A DNA stretch of 64,000 nt from assembly GCA_932294295.1 (NCBI GenBank), contig OW028583.1, positions 2,418,501 through 2,482,500 of the forward strand. The letters are read 5' to 3'. Under the pieces are notes generated by a model. That model worked only from the letters and a program-made list of their open reading frames with translations. It made no database searches and was not told the DNA's origin. This document shows positions 10,534 to 22,593 of the stretch, piece after piece. Source of the stretch: Alitta virens (taxonomy: Eukaryota > Annelida > Polychaeta > Phyllodocida > Nereididae). A program made the position numbers and the translations under genes. Numbering within the stretch: position 1 is the stretch's first letter; each line of letters starts with the position of its first letter.

Positions 10534-13500
10534 ATGTCTAGAAAGATGGCGAGCAGCTACAAAATACCAACAGACTTTCGGATAGGCTTCATTGGGGCTG
10601 GAAGGATGGCACAGGCTCTGATGAATGGCTTCATGTCATCAGGTGGGCGATAAATCAAGTGTGAAAAGCCTTGAGACATCAATTGACCATGGCCAAGCCT
10701 CGATCATTAGATCTTTTACTTTGATCGATTGATCACAACAATATCGATGTCCGCATGGTACAATCTGGCATGTGGAATTTTCCTCCCACGTTTTGTTTTG
10801 GCTGAAATTATTTATTTATACATTAGATTGGACCAAGTTGCAAGGGGGGGGGGGGGGGGGCACCTGTAGCTGGGCCATTACCTCAACAGAGATTGGATGT
10901 TCCTGGTTGGGGGTGTGAAAGAATGCCCTCCCACCTTCTGCTGTTATTTCTTGACAAATTATATGCTATTAAATTTTTAACAGTCTTTCTTTCAATCACA
11001 TTTTGAATATAAACAAGCTAGGCCTACATATCCTGATGTGGCCCCAGCATGTCGACGTAATTATATTATGAGCTAATATGGTCTGGTTTTCTATGAAAGA
11101 GGGGGGGGGGGGGGGGGCCATGTGATAAGAATATGCACTCGCGGCTTTTTACAAATTATGCTGATATTAAGCAGTGTTGAGGATCAAGGGGCAGGGCTCC
11201 ATAGTTGTACTTCGATACCTAAGTATAGGTTCAAAATCTTTGATTTTTCCAAATCGCGAGTAGTTGCATGCAGTCTTTGCCCTGTAGTAAGTGTTCAAAT
11301 ACAAAGATCAAATGTACAAGTGCAAGGATCAAATAAATACAAACATCTGTGATTCCAGATAACTGGAGATACCTAGAGATATGGAGATAACAGAAAATTC
11401 TTATCAACAGATGGAATATTCCCCAAATTAATGAAAAACAAAATTTTTTTTTATTAGTTTGCCAATTGCTTAGCATTTAATAAATTGCTGGGGGAAAAAA
11501 AATTTACTACTTTGCCTTGACTGACCAGATGACTGCTATTCGTAATTCTTCGATTACAACATATTTTCTCAACTTAAAAAGGAAAAAAGTCATGGAAATT
11601 TCCCATGATCATACTGTATTAGTTTTGAGGGCTAGCTGTACCTAATTTTTTTGGGGGGTTATTTTTTAGTTTCAGTCATTTAGAGTTAAATTCAAATAGA
11701 GTTGTTCAGTTATTTGGAATTAAATCAAAGTGATGCGAACTCATGTACAGTCACCACAAATGTGAAGGCTTCGGTCATTGTTAATGAGACAAAGAGCATT
11801 CTATTTGTAATTGTAACTATTGTTGATTATTATTATATATATATTTATAATTTTTATTGACAGTATTAGTCAAATATGACATATTTGTCGCAAACATCAA
11901 TACATTAAAATTCGTATTATAAATAATAACTGAATCAATCATTGTTATCTTTTTTAAGGTCCGAGTTCAGCCGAGTGTGAACCACGTGTGTTGTTACATT
12001 GGCCTTATCATGCCTAAGAATCATGAAACTGTTCAAAGAGCAATGTTTTTACACTTTATACAGTCAATACCTGTTATACGGACCATGCCACAATGATTGA
12101 ATTGAAGTGAAAGTTCTTAAAATTTGTTATTTTCAGGAGTCTTAAGATTTGGTCACAATTTATTTTCTTGTCAAATTGTTGATTTGAATTGATCGTGTAA
12201 AATGTGCCGTAGCAGAAGTACGTTTGATTAAATTATAATTATGCTTTATTTTATAAAAATTAATATTCTCAAACAAAGTGTGGGTAGACCAATGGAACTC
12301 ACCTCTAACTAAGGTTATATCAGCAGGTTTTGGACACTCAAAGTTGAAAAAAAAAGTTAAATTTTGGTCAAGTGGTTAGTAACTTGCTTATATTAGAGTG
12401 GTTATATATTTCTGCTGAATTATTTCTGGTTTTTTTATCCAAAAATTTTCCTAAGGAATGTTCCATTTAAAATGTAAGGTGGACAGGAGGATTTTTTAAT
12501 AAGCGGGGGAGGGGGGGGGAAGGCTGGCCATCCCCACCCAACACTTAAATGTAACAGCCCTAAGAAAATTCTAGAAAATTCTTCAAAACAAAAATAAAAG
12601 ACTTAAGCAAGCAGAGGTCATGGTCCTCATGGAAAAAAGTCCATTTTATTTGTTCGAACTGTATCAAAGGTTTTCAGAGATAATCCTCAGTCTCAGTAAT
12701 ATTCCGAATCTGTTATCTCGAGTCACTAACCAAAAGTAACATGTATACAATGTGTATGAGCATGAACAGACGACATTCATTCAATTAATTTTACATTAAT
12801 GTGTAATCATGGATACTATTCGCAAAGTTGGTTTTATTGGCATGGGGAGAATGACTTCAGCATTATCTTCGGGTTTTGCCAGAGCAGGTTTAGTAATTTT
12901 TAAAATATATATTAGATATTGAATCTAGAGTTAGGTTATTTAAAGGCTTCGAAGTAGTTCTTAATCTTTTATATTTGCACTGAAGTTTTGACTTAAGTCT
13001 TTCTCAAGTTAAAGATACATTTAGTGTATTTCATAAGTTCAAGTTTCCTCCAATTATCATTCGCCCGAGACACGCTTTCATTTTGCTCTTGACAATCAAG
13101 CACGTGTTAGTGTTGTTTGTGAAAAGGCTGTTTGATATTATTCATATTTTAACATGTGGCAAAGTGCTGCAAAGAGAAAGTAAACAGGATTTAAAGCAGT
13201 AGAGAGAGTGAAATATAGATGGGAAATTTACCTTGCAATGAAGTTGCTGGGCCTGTGCATCAGTCAGTCAGTCAGCACGTCAGTCAGTCAGTCAGTCTAA
13301 GACCCAATCAGCCAGTCAATCAATCACATGTACTGAGTGCATAACCTGTATATATTGTTTATTTGTGAATATGATTACTTATACTTTATATATTAACTGA
13401 CCAATGGATTATAATTTTTTACAGGTCTCATCCAGCCGGAGAATATGATCGCCAGTGACGTTGACCAAAATATGCTTAAACTTGTAGCGGTAAGTAAAAT

Positions 13501-16500
13501 GAAAAATATTTGTTGTAATGTTCCGTGTCTTGCAATAATCAATGATAATATTATGACCAAATTTTGTGAGAAAGTGGTGATAAAGTCTGCCAGTCTGCGT
13601 TATTAAGGACTTTTCAATTTAAAAGTGTGGGGTAAAGGTGGACTGGATCTGGATGATTTTTGAAAATGCGGGGGAGGGGGGTTGACCAGAATTGTCTTAA
13701 TATCGTAAACATTATATTTGTTTAAAAAATGGGGGGTAGGGGTAGTCTTCAAAACACAAAAAGCAGGGGTGGAGGGGATCTGAAAATCTTCAAGCGCAGC
13801 GCACATCCCCCTCCCCCCCCCTACCTCATCACAGCCTTCAGAAACACTGATCGATGAAGTATTCTTAGGCCCCCCCCTTCAAGATATAGTCAGGCCCAAA
13901 TAATTTACAAACCCTTGCTTAGCAATATGTCATAGATTAATAACAAACATAGTATGGAGACAATGGTGGGAAAAGTCGCACCAGAGGTCACTGACACCAT
14001 AGCAGATAAGTATCGTTTGATGACGTCATCTATTCTGTGACGTCATCCGTGTAACAATTAAGTAGTGACGTCATCTTATTGTCTTTTTATGTGTGTTACG
14101 GTTGTAGTGTCCGCTGTAGGCTCTGTTACTTTTTCTCCCCATTGAGATACCTGAAAGACGAATGATTAAAAAAGAACTAAGAAAACATTAAAACTGAGTA
14201 ATATAATCCACTTTTTGGGTTTTAGAATTCATTTATTTGCAATTTTACATGAAAATAAGCATTAAAATAACAATTTTACATTAAGGCGGGAGACCCCACT
14301 AGGAAATTTTTCGCTACCGTGGGGCCACCTAGAGAGGTTCTATTGCGTTATATAAGTAAGGAAAGTGTGAAAATTGCTCCCATCAGTGTTGATTTGAACT
14401 TGACTAACTTATTCAACACGCAATGTGTTGACAAATACAATGTACACAATCTGCTCCGATTAGTACAATTTTCATGGACAATAACTACCCATGTAGCCAT
14501 TTAATCAATGCACTTAGTGCCCTACGTATTTGCAATGACTTTTTTTTCTTCTGTTTTTAGAAAAAATTATGAACTATAATCAGTGTATTGTTTGTTTATA
14601 TCCAATAAATAAACACATTTTCTGATATATATATAGTGTTTGTTGAAAACTTGAAGTGATCTTTTACTTGCCTCAGCATAGACACTCAGTACAAGGGACC
14701 ACCAATTTAACATATGTTTAACGTCTCATTCGAAAGACATCCAGCTGAGATGTTGGGATTTAACCCGGTTCCTTCAGGGGAGCAGACGAGTGTCTTACCA
14801 CTAGACCACCCAGCTGACTGTGCCTTGCTTTTAGCAATCGAATATAAAACGACATGCTTTTTTTATTTCAGAAAAGTGGCATCAAGACAACTACGGACAA
14901 TAACGAAGTGGTCAGTCAGAGCAACCTGGTGATAATCGCCGTCAAACCAAACGTCGTTCCGAAAATACTCCGAGAAGTTGCGCCAAAAGTTACCTCAGAT
15001 AAATTGTTCGTTTCCATAGCAGCTGGTGTGACAATTAAACAAATGGAAACTGTGAGTTCATTCGATCATGAGATATTTATTTTTCAGTTTTTATCTTCTC
15101 ATTGTGAGCAAATGCATTAATCACTATAAATGCTTAACGTCCCATAAAGCGATGAAGCATAAGATTTGAAGAATATATAATTCGCAGTTCACAATGTAAT
15201 TATCATACGGAGTTTAATTAAAATAAGAAGTATTTAATAAGGCTTTTGTTCCACTTTTTAATATTTACCTACAGACCTAAAATTTGGCAGAAATAGTGTT
15301 CCGCCATCTTGAACCTTTTTAAGGGGTAAGAGCAGGGTATTTCTTGGATTAATAATTTAATACCCCTCCTCTTAAATGGAAAAAAAACACTACAATAAAT
15401 GGAACTTTCTCATTTTTGTCTTTTCAGTATCTTCCGCAAAAGACCAGAGTCATCCGCGTGATGCCAAACACTCCTGCCCTCATCCAGTGCGGTGCATCCG
15501 TTTTCTCACCAGGTAGCAGCGCACTTGCCGAAGACTGCCACCTGGTGTCAAAGTTGTTTTCATCAGTAGGCACTTGCGACACTTTACCCGAAATCTACCT
15601 AGACTCTGTGACCGGCGTGAGTGGCAGCGGACCCGCTTATGTTAGTTGTGTTCTTTTATGTCAATATGTGAACAAAATTGCCTTTAATTAAAAAGAAACG
15701 TAGTTTTGGTCATGAAAAAAAAAAAGAAGCTGAATATTTTTGATTAAAAAAAAAAAATTGGGAAAAATATTCGGATTGACATTTAGGGGAAGAAGTGAGA
15801 TCCCCTGATTACAAACTGCATACTCCTACCTTAATTCAACTGATGAATTTCAGTATTTCACAGCATATCGGAGCATAATTTAAAGGTTTCTATTTGATTA
15901 ATTTGATAATGCTTTGATCTGCACCTTCCTTGCCAAGTAACCGTATCAGCCCAAAGAATTTCTTTAGGCAGTTTATTATAGCTTTTTCCGCAAATCTCTA
16001 GGAAACCCTATTTAGATTAGTTACACTGTCATACCTAATTGCTCATGAAAGCTTTATTCGTCCATTTATCTTCCAGGCATTCGTTGCGATTGAGGCAATG
16101 TCGGATGCCGGTGTCCGCGTTGGTCTGCCTCGTGATATAAGTACTCGATTAGCTGCTCAGACGTTGTTGGTAAGTTCAGCGAAGCTCTCAAAATTGTGTG
16201 ATATTATTGTAACAAAATTTGAAAATAGTCAACAATGGAGGGATTGCACAACTCACTTATAGGTCAATATCTATGATTTGTTTATTTCAAATTGTATGTT
16301 TTTTTGTATTTCAAATTTTATGTTTTTTGTATTTTGAACGTTTTTATTTTTTAGCTCCATACCACTCAGTGGTGAGCATTAATAAATAAAATTGAATTGA
16401 ACAGAATAGCTACCATTATATCCTGTTAAACGTAGCTACAAACCAAGTAGTCTGATATCGATATCGTCAAATATGACGTTTTGTTTTATCAAGTACAGAG

Positions 16501-16938
16501 GCTTGTCGCTTCGTATTGTTGTCGTTAAAATGACCTAATGTACATTGTCTTATTCCTCGCTGCCCCACCAGGATTTTTGTTCTGTCCGATATCTGGCATA
16601 CCCTCAGGGCTATTGCCTGCTCTAAGTGACCCCTAGTGGCGTAACATTGCAATTAGTAGTTCAACCAGTGTAATGTAACATAATAATTAGCATAATATTA
16701 TAATATAATATTCTTGTCATCCATCATTTTTTATATAATCGTTTTTCATCGCTAGGGAGCAGCGAAAATGGTTCTGGAAACCGGTCAACACCCGGCTCAA
16801 CTGAAGGATGCCGTTTGTTCCCCAGGGGGCACCACAATAGCTGGGGTAGCAAAATTAGAAGAACACGGCTTCCGTTCTGCACTAATCAAAGCCGTGGAGG
16901 CCGCCACTCAAAAATCAAAAGAGTTAGGCGGTAAATAA
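10534..16938 (+). CDS. PYCR3: Pyrroline-5-carboxylate reductase (PYCR3-like), six coding exons, isoform from first exon 1a
   Basis: The enzyme reduces 1-pyrroline-5-carboxylate to proline with NAD(P)H, the last step of proline synthesis. Coding exons are 10534-10642 (1a), 13425-13489, 14872-15051, 15428-15640, 16077-16169 and 16756-16938, all with GT-AG borders and compatible phases (1,0,0,0,0). The 280-aa product is close to vertebrate PYCR3 (274 aa). The Rossmann motif GAGRMA is at residues 21-26, VMPNTP at 129-134, [10 protein letters not shown] at 180-189 and CSPGGTT at 241-247, all hallmarks of the family. A second Met at residue 5 (10546) lies in an AAGATGGCGAG context resembling the TISU initiator and may be the real start (276 aa). 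Absence of an ATG-led presequence suits the cytosolic PYCR3 type. A polyadenylation-like AATAAA lies at 17370. Confidence 0.93.
10643..12808 (+). other. PYCR intron between exons 1a and 1b, with long G runs
   Basis: The stretch is non-coding. Homopolymer G tracts sit near 10847-10860 and 11101-11117. A MITE-A copy lies at 12453-12562. Upstream of exon 1b, roughly 12600-12808, would be the alternative promoter, but no core-promoter motif is evident. Confidence 0.5.
12453..12562. mobile_element. MITE-A copy in PYCR intron (short)
   Basis: It begins with a GTTCCATTTAAA-type end (here AATGTTCCATTTAAAA) and ends TTAAATGTAACAGCCC, with GGTGGACAGG and a G run between. This is the shared architecture of the family described at 34429-34693. 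At 110 bp it is shorter than other copies. Confidence 0.6.
12809..12887 (+). CDS. PYCR3: Alternative first coding exon 1b of PYCR
   Basis: An ATG at 12809 opens [15 protein letters not shown] and continues to [10 protein letters not shown]. It ends in phase 1 at a GT donor (gtttag, a weak consensus), exactly as exon 1a does, so either can splice to the exon at 13425. The isoform would be 270 aa. It repeats the first beta strand and glycine loop of the Rossmann fold found in exon 1a, with the loop changed from GAGRMA to GMGRMT. The two exons are about 2.2 kb apart and clearly related (about 13 of 21 positions over the loop). The weak donor and altered loop allow that it is a decaying duplicate. 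Confidence 0.7.
13258..13325. repeat. (CAGT)n microsatellite, imperfect
   Basis: Runs of CAGTCAGTCAGT with interruptions lie in the PYCR intron upstream of exon 2. Confidence 0.85.
13604..13820. mobile_element. MITE-A copy in PYCR intron 2, right end degraded
   Basis: The left end CTTTTCAATTTAAAAG is followed by GGTGGACTGG, a G-rich tract, TTGACCAGAATTGTCTTAATA, further G runs and a C-rich right end. The order matches the other MITE-A copies, but no clean right terminus is left. Confidence 0.5.
14655..14825 (-). mobile_element. tRNA-derived SINE fragment (family S1) in PYCR intron 2
   Basis: The text matches the minus-strand SINE at 60297-60597: CATAGACACTCAGTACAAGGGACC, then ACGTCTCATTCGAAAG, then AACCCGGTTCCTTCAGGGG. 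The last is the inverted tRNA B-box region. The 3' half is missing. It lies just before exon 3. Confidence 0.7.
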
Positions 16939-17369
16939 GCTTCCGCGATATGAGGGGAAAATGTACCAAAAAACTGCTTACGATACAACAATTTAATGAC
17001 GTATTGAAATAAGAGTAATGTCTGTAAAATATAAATATTATGATAAAATATTAAAAGAAATGTATTCACTACAGTAATAATGACCAATGATGTATCAAAT
17101 AACATGTCTTTAAAATGTGATATCTTTAAGCGCAGCTTGGAAGGCACTGCTAGCGTCGCATATGTAAATCATTTTGTTTAAAGATGACGAAAACGTATAG
17201 TTCGAGGATAATCGGTTGGACAATAGTCTACCTAAGTGTGAAGTCAATTGTAGGTTTGATTGCAAAAATACATTCTTCGGGTCAAACAGTATTAATCCTA
17301 ATGGCTGTGTGCTATGCGATTCAAAAGAATACCTCCTCATCCTTATGTCCCAAAACTCTCTTAAGAGGC

Positions 17370-17375
17370 AATAAA
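17370..17375 (+). terminator. Candidate polyadenylation signal of PYCR
   Basis: AATAAA occurs about 430 bp after the PYCR stop codon. It is the first canonical hexamer seen on the plus strand. It is unsupported by transcript data. Confidence 0.3.
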
Positions 17376-19040
17376 TGGTCTCGATCTGAAGATACAATAA
17401 CTTACAATGTCGTGATCTGTTTGTAATTCATATAGATACAGTGAAAGTGTCGAGTGACGTACTACATTGTCAATTCGTCATGTTGGTGTGATTGATATAT
17501 CTATACAATATTTATTTATTTTCATCTGTCTTATCGCACTTTTAATGAGATGTTTTACAAATTGTTAGTAACATCAACTGGTAATTTGTTATACAGGATT
17601 ATGTTCAAACACCAGAATTTGGTGTTATCTCTTTTATCAGGGATGTGATTTTTCTGTTTTTTCCGATTTTATTTTGAGGGGTAGGAGGAGCATTATTATA
17701 CGATGCAAGTATCATGATTTCAGGGTAAGTGTAGTGTGACTCAAGGTTGCAGACACAAGAAGTCTTGCCCTGTAATACCTAGAAGTTGCCCCTCAGACAG
17801 CTTAAAATATCCCCGCCAGGGGGGGGGGGGGGGGGTGTGCCCCTGCACCCCCCTAGAATGGCGAGCACCTTTGGTACTCGCACTTACTGATTCTGAAATT
17901 TGTTAGTTTTTTTTATCGATGATCAATCACATCCCTGTCTATGCCGACACATTATGAGTTATTAAGAGATGTATATTGATTGCATGTCTATGTTATGTCG
18001 GTAAACTAGGTTCGTTATATTATACACATATTTAGTTGTTGAGCAAAGGTGATATTTGATGTATTTCAAATTATATATAATGGTGAATATGCTGTGCTGA
18101 TAAATGTCATGGTGAATAAGCGACAAAAAGATATTTGTCGTTTTTATGATGAAGATTCTTTAGGCAGGAATTGGTCATTTAGACTAAATTTAAAGATGTT
18201 CTTTGTATTCGAATGTGTTCTTTACTATTATCATGCAAAGTTTAACAAGTGGATATGACCAACCCATGTCGGCTTATAATTGTTACGTTATTTGGAAGAA
18301 TAGTTTTATTTGTCATATATGTCGAACGCTAATATATAAAGTTCTCAGGTACCTGCTAGGCGAATTATAGGATATTTAATTTGCAAAATTACATCATTTG
18401 TTAATTTTTAATTCGTAGTGCCATAATCCTGCGTATTGCTGGTTGTTCGTATAAAGTGCCATCGTGGTTGCTGGTCACCTGCCATTTTTACGCACTGTAC
18501 GACAGATTTAATTGATGTCAATCATCGCACATTTGTAAGTCTATGTATTTTAGAACAGAAATCCGACCGTAATAAGTCATAATTAAACATCAAATAATTG
18601 TACGAGTAACTTGAATGCCAGTTTCATATATCATTGGAGCCTGTGGGTTATGATTTTGCAGAATTGAAAATTTTGTGAAATATCGTTGGAAATGCACAAC
18701 GGGGGTCAGTTTTGACTATTTGTGATGTCACATATTCCTAATGAAGTCGATGTTTACGTGTTTTTTTACTGGCAAGCACCATTTTGCATCATGTCATTCC
18801 ATGCCTTGCACATTTCTAGGACTGTCGACTGCTTTAATTTCCTATCACAAGGGAGTCTACTTTTACTTACGTGCCTTGTTTTTAGTAGTAAATGTACTTT
18901 AAGATAATATGCGTAATATCAGTGTCATACTGTCATAAATGTATTAAATTAATTGACTTAGAAATGTAATAAAAATGCCTAAGAGTTAGAAAGATCCTTA
19001 ATAACAGATGTATTGTGTTAGCTAGTTACCTAGTTAGTTA
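17376..19040. other. Intergenic or 3' flanking sequence, nothing coding
   Basis: AT-rich sequence with a G run at about 17820-17836 followed by a C-rich mirror (GTGCCCCTGCACCCCCC). Small open frames have no recognisable product. Confidence 0.4.
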
Positions 19041-19228
19041 GGGCACTTCCATTTAAATAAGGTGGACAGGAAAGTTTTTGAAGTAGCGGGGGGCGGGGAG
19101 GGGGTTTCTCCAATAGAGTATTTTCTTAATATCTTTATCTTAATGTAGGAAAAAGGGGAGGGGGGGGGGGGGTGGCTGAAAATTTTCCTGTCCACCCCCC
19201 CCCCCTTTTAAAAAAATGGAACAGCCCT
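19041..19228. mobile_element. MITE-A copy
   Basis: The ends GGGCACTTCCATTTAAA and AAAATGGAACAGCCC are inverted. GGTGGACAGGAAA, G runs and GAAAATTTTCCTGTCCACC lie inside. It is a long imperfect foldback. Confidence 0.8.
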
Positions 19229-19805
19229 AAGCTAATTAATTACAATTTAACTGATTCTTGTACAACATCACTGATCATGCTTGTTCATCGATTAACATGC
19301 TATTAATGCAATGCTAGTTCATGTATTGGACATGTTAGACGATTAGAGGTAGTACATTTAATGTTGTGTGGCTCAACTTATGAATTAGAAAGGTTTTTGC
19401 ACAAGTAAACATTCAACTTGCTTTAACCAGTTAAAGCTGTGATAGGTCAAAGAAATGGGGATTTAACCAGTAATTTCTGACATTCTTTAACCATTCTTTT
19501 TCAAGTTGAATGCAGTACTTGCGCCAAAATTTTGCTTTTCACAGATACATGTTTATATACACGACATCGTCGGCCTCATGTCTGTAATGTCAGTCACACT
19601 TCGTATTTATAATCCTTCTATGTTCCGTTTAATAGACATGAATTGTAAACTATTGGTAGATCATGACAACATAGCAAATTAATACCTAATGAACAAACAT
19701 GTTAGTTTATTCAATTAACTACCTAAGTATTTAATTAAACTTCAAATGATTGTGTGCTAGTGGTATAATGCTGATGACTGATACATTATCCCACACTTGT
19801 TTAGT

Positions 19806-19990
19806 ATAGATAGATTGATAGATTGATAGATTGATTTGGAAAGTACAGCCCTCTAAGGCAAGTTCTTGCCACTATCGAGGGTTGATTGATGAGGTGAGGG
19901 AGAGGAGTCCACCCATGTTACACATTTACCCCATGGGTGGGATCTTTTACTTGCCCAGCATAGAGACCCGAGTATAAGTACAGTCTGACC
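19806..19990 (-). mobile_element. SINE S1 3' fragment with GATA-type tail
   Basis: A GATAGATTGATAGATT tail precedes AAAGTACAGCCCTCTAAGG and CAAGTTCTTGCC, then ATCGAGGGTTGATTGATGAGG. This is the inverted 3' half of the SINE seen complete at 49659-49968. The tRNA-like head is absent, the opposite of 5' truncation seen in the minus sense at 14655. Confidence 0.75.
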
Positions 19991-22301
19991 TTTGTTAAGC
20001 TTGTATGTTATGCACAAACTTAGTTTTGTGTTGGTTTTTAATTTTTTTTTCCAATTTTTAAGTCTTCAGTTTAAAATATTACACCAGATTCAGTGTTTCG
20101 CTTTCATCGTTTACTGGAATACATTTTTTTTTTTTTTGGTCATAGAATTATTTTCCCTGTCTGTAGGTTTTAGGTTTTCCTTACTTGAAAGTTGTTGAAG
20201 TGATGAATTGCTTATATATATTTGTTAATAATTTTTTTTTTTTTACTATTAAAGGTGATGCAAGTTTACGTTTTAATGAAAAATCTTTGTTATATTTAGG
20301 AAATGCATTTGAGGTGTTAAGTTTTACTTTTTGCATGTTTGGTTTGTGAGTGCTTTACTAAAAGAAAGGCATTTGATTTCATTTTAATAACTCTGATATT
20401 CTGCGCGAGGGTTTACTATAATTGTTTGGGCTGTTTGGTTTGTGTTTTACTAAAAGAAAGGCATTTGTTTACTCTGATATTCTGTGTTAGGATGTACATA
20501 CAACTATGCTTCTACTATTCCTTTATTGTTAAGGCTGTACGGAATGTTGGGGATGCCTTTTGATCATGTCGCACCTTAGTACATCGATGTATTAATTGTA
20601 CTATACGAGTTGCTTGAACTATCAATAAAAGCAAATCTGCTGGCATTTCATGCAGGCCTATTTCTTGTTCTGCTTTTATAATTTTTACTGCGGGATGCCA
20701 CATTGCGAGAACTAGGAAGGCAGACACACATACCTAACTCTAATGGAAGTTTTGAACGTGAGCAAAACATCCGTCGATTTTGGCGGTTGTTCTTGACCAC
20801 TGCAAGGAATCGAGTAAGTGTGTTCAGTCTTCTACGACAACCTCCCGATAACCACGGTTGCAGTACGTATGCCCAATTTTACGCAATATTACATCATTCT
20901 ACGAGAGCAATACGGCTTCACCGGGAAAACCGGCTATGTGAGGACCCCCCTTAACTCCAATGGAATTTCAATGCATCTTTTGTCCTTGCATTTCTTTGGT
21001 AATAGTCCGGGCCGTATCAGGAAACTTGCAGAAAGGTGCTCAAGTGTTTTGACTGTTGCTTGGTTGGTAATCTAACGCTAGTCAATTAAGCAATTGAACA
21101 TCTACATAGACTTATTGTAGCCAATAGACGCCCGTTTCAGATTTCTTGTATTAGTAAGCTATTAGGCCCTTCCTAGTGATAACAAGCTCTGATTAAGCGA
21201 CTTTTATTTTTCCTTCTGAAGCCATTAATGGCGGAGTTTTGTTTGATATCTTCCAGAAGTTTATTCAAGAATCTAGAGGCGAGGTGCAATTAATATCAAG
21301 GCACAAGCAATTAATTTCTTTAGATAGCCAACCTTTTAAAAGACACTGAACCAGTGTAAACCAGAACGACGGGATATTTTGTATTACAAAAATTTTATTA
21401 AAACCCATTTCAGCACCATTCTTACAAAAATTCATGAAGAAAACCGTTCACACACAGTACATCATGGTAACAAAAACATAAATAACAAACGTTTTAGGCT
21501 GACATACATGAAGATTGCACAAACAATCCCTGCAGTTTCGATTGCATTGATCGAAGATGTAAATTTAAAAGGCCATATTTTGAACTAGTTTAAGCTTTCA
21601 TTTGTAAATAATTAATTGAGAATTAAAATCTGATGTCACACTTCAAAAAAACTATGTTAAAGTCATACAGGTGAATTGAAAATAAGTCGATTCACACGTA
21701 ACTTATTAACAACAATGAAATTCAGTCATAAAATATCACAATATCTTAGTTTCGTGACATTCATCATTCCGCTATCATTATTTTAAAAACTCCAGCTTTG
21801 AACAGCAGAACTCATATGAGCTATAGCAATTTGACATTAACCTTTTAGAAAACACAGGGGGGGTACAATAAATATAAAATAATACAAAAGGTACAATCAT
21901 TAACATTTCATATTTTCAAGGGCATTCACACAAACATTCAACAAAATCCAGTCACTATGACCGATTCAAGCATGCCCACAAAAGACGACTAGTCGTAAGA
22001 AAACTGCAGACAATTCAAGTATTTATGTACATGAAACCTTGGGCATCAGCCGGCAAATTTAATCATTGAAATACACACGGTGTGCTACTTATAATATGAT
22101 GGAAGTGTACCCCCACTGAGAATGCATGTGGAACACTCCGCATCCCAGAAGATGGCTTATTATGGGCTGGATACGATCGCGGATGTGAAAAGCGACAAGT
22201 GCACACTTAAGAGAATACACACATTTATATATGCAAATCAGGGTCAGGTCACGTTTACCATGCAAATCGAGGTCAGGTCATCCTAAGTGTTAATCTTCTT
22301 A
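19991..22301. other. Intergenic region between PYCR and PDCL3, no gene called
   Basis: A near-duplicate word set (TTTACTAAAAGAAAGGCATTTG near 20353 and 20450) shows a small local duplication. The 20700-21075 block is more GC-rich and has open frames on both strands, but no recognisable protein and no matching splice pair was found. The remainder is AT-rich. Confidence 0.4.
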
Positions 22302-22497
22302 GGGCTGTTCCATTTAAAGTGAGACTTCAGGATTTACCCCTCTCAACCCTCTGTTTTCTAAATTAACATATTAAGAAAATACTGGTCAACTAAACCCACT
22401 TCCCACTCTTTTTCTCTGTCAGACACCCCCCACCCTTTTCCCTGCTTTTTCAAAAATCATCCTGTTCGCCCCGCCCCATACTTTAATGGAACAGCCC
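22302..22497. mobile_element. MITE-A copy, opposite orientation
   Basis: GGGCTGTTCCATTTAAA opens it and TTTAATGGAACAGCCC closes it. The homopolymer-rich arms are C on the plus strand here, whereas most copies show G, so this copy is inverted. It ends about 100 bp beyond the PDCL3 stop codon, in its 3' flank. Confidence 0.85.
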
Positions 22498-22593
22498 CAA
22501 TTGTATTTCGCATAATTCAGTTATTAAAATCACCAGCAGACACCTGTGATTGAACTTAATAAATAATGTTTTCATAACTTAAGAAACGTTGAT

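Noticed and set aside
20515..21075. GC-richer block with frames on both strands, considered as exons of an unknown gene
   Set aside because: No recognisable domain and no acceptor/donor pair in a consistent frame.
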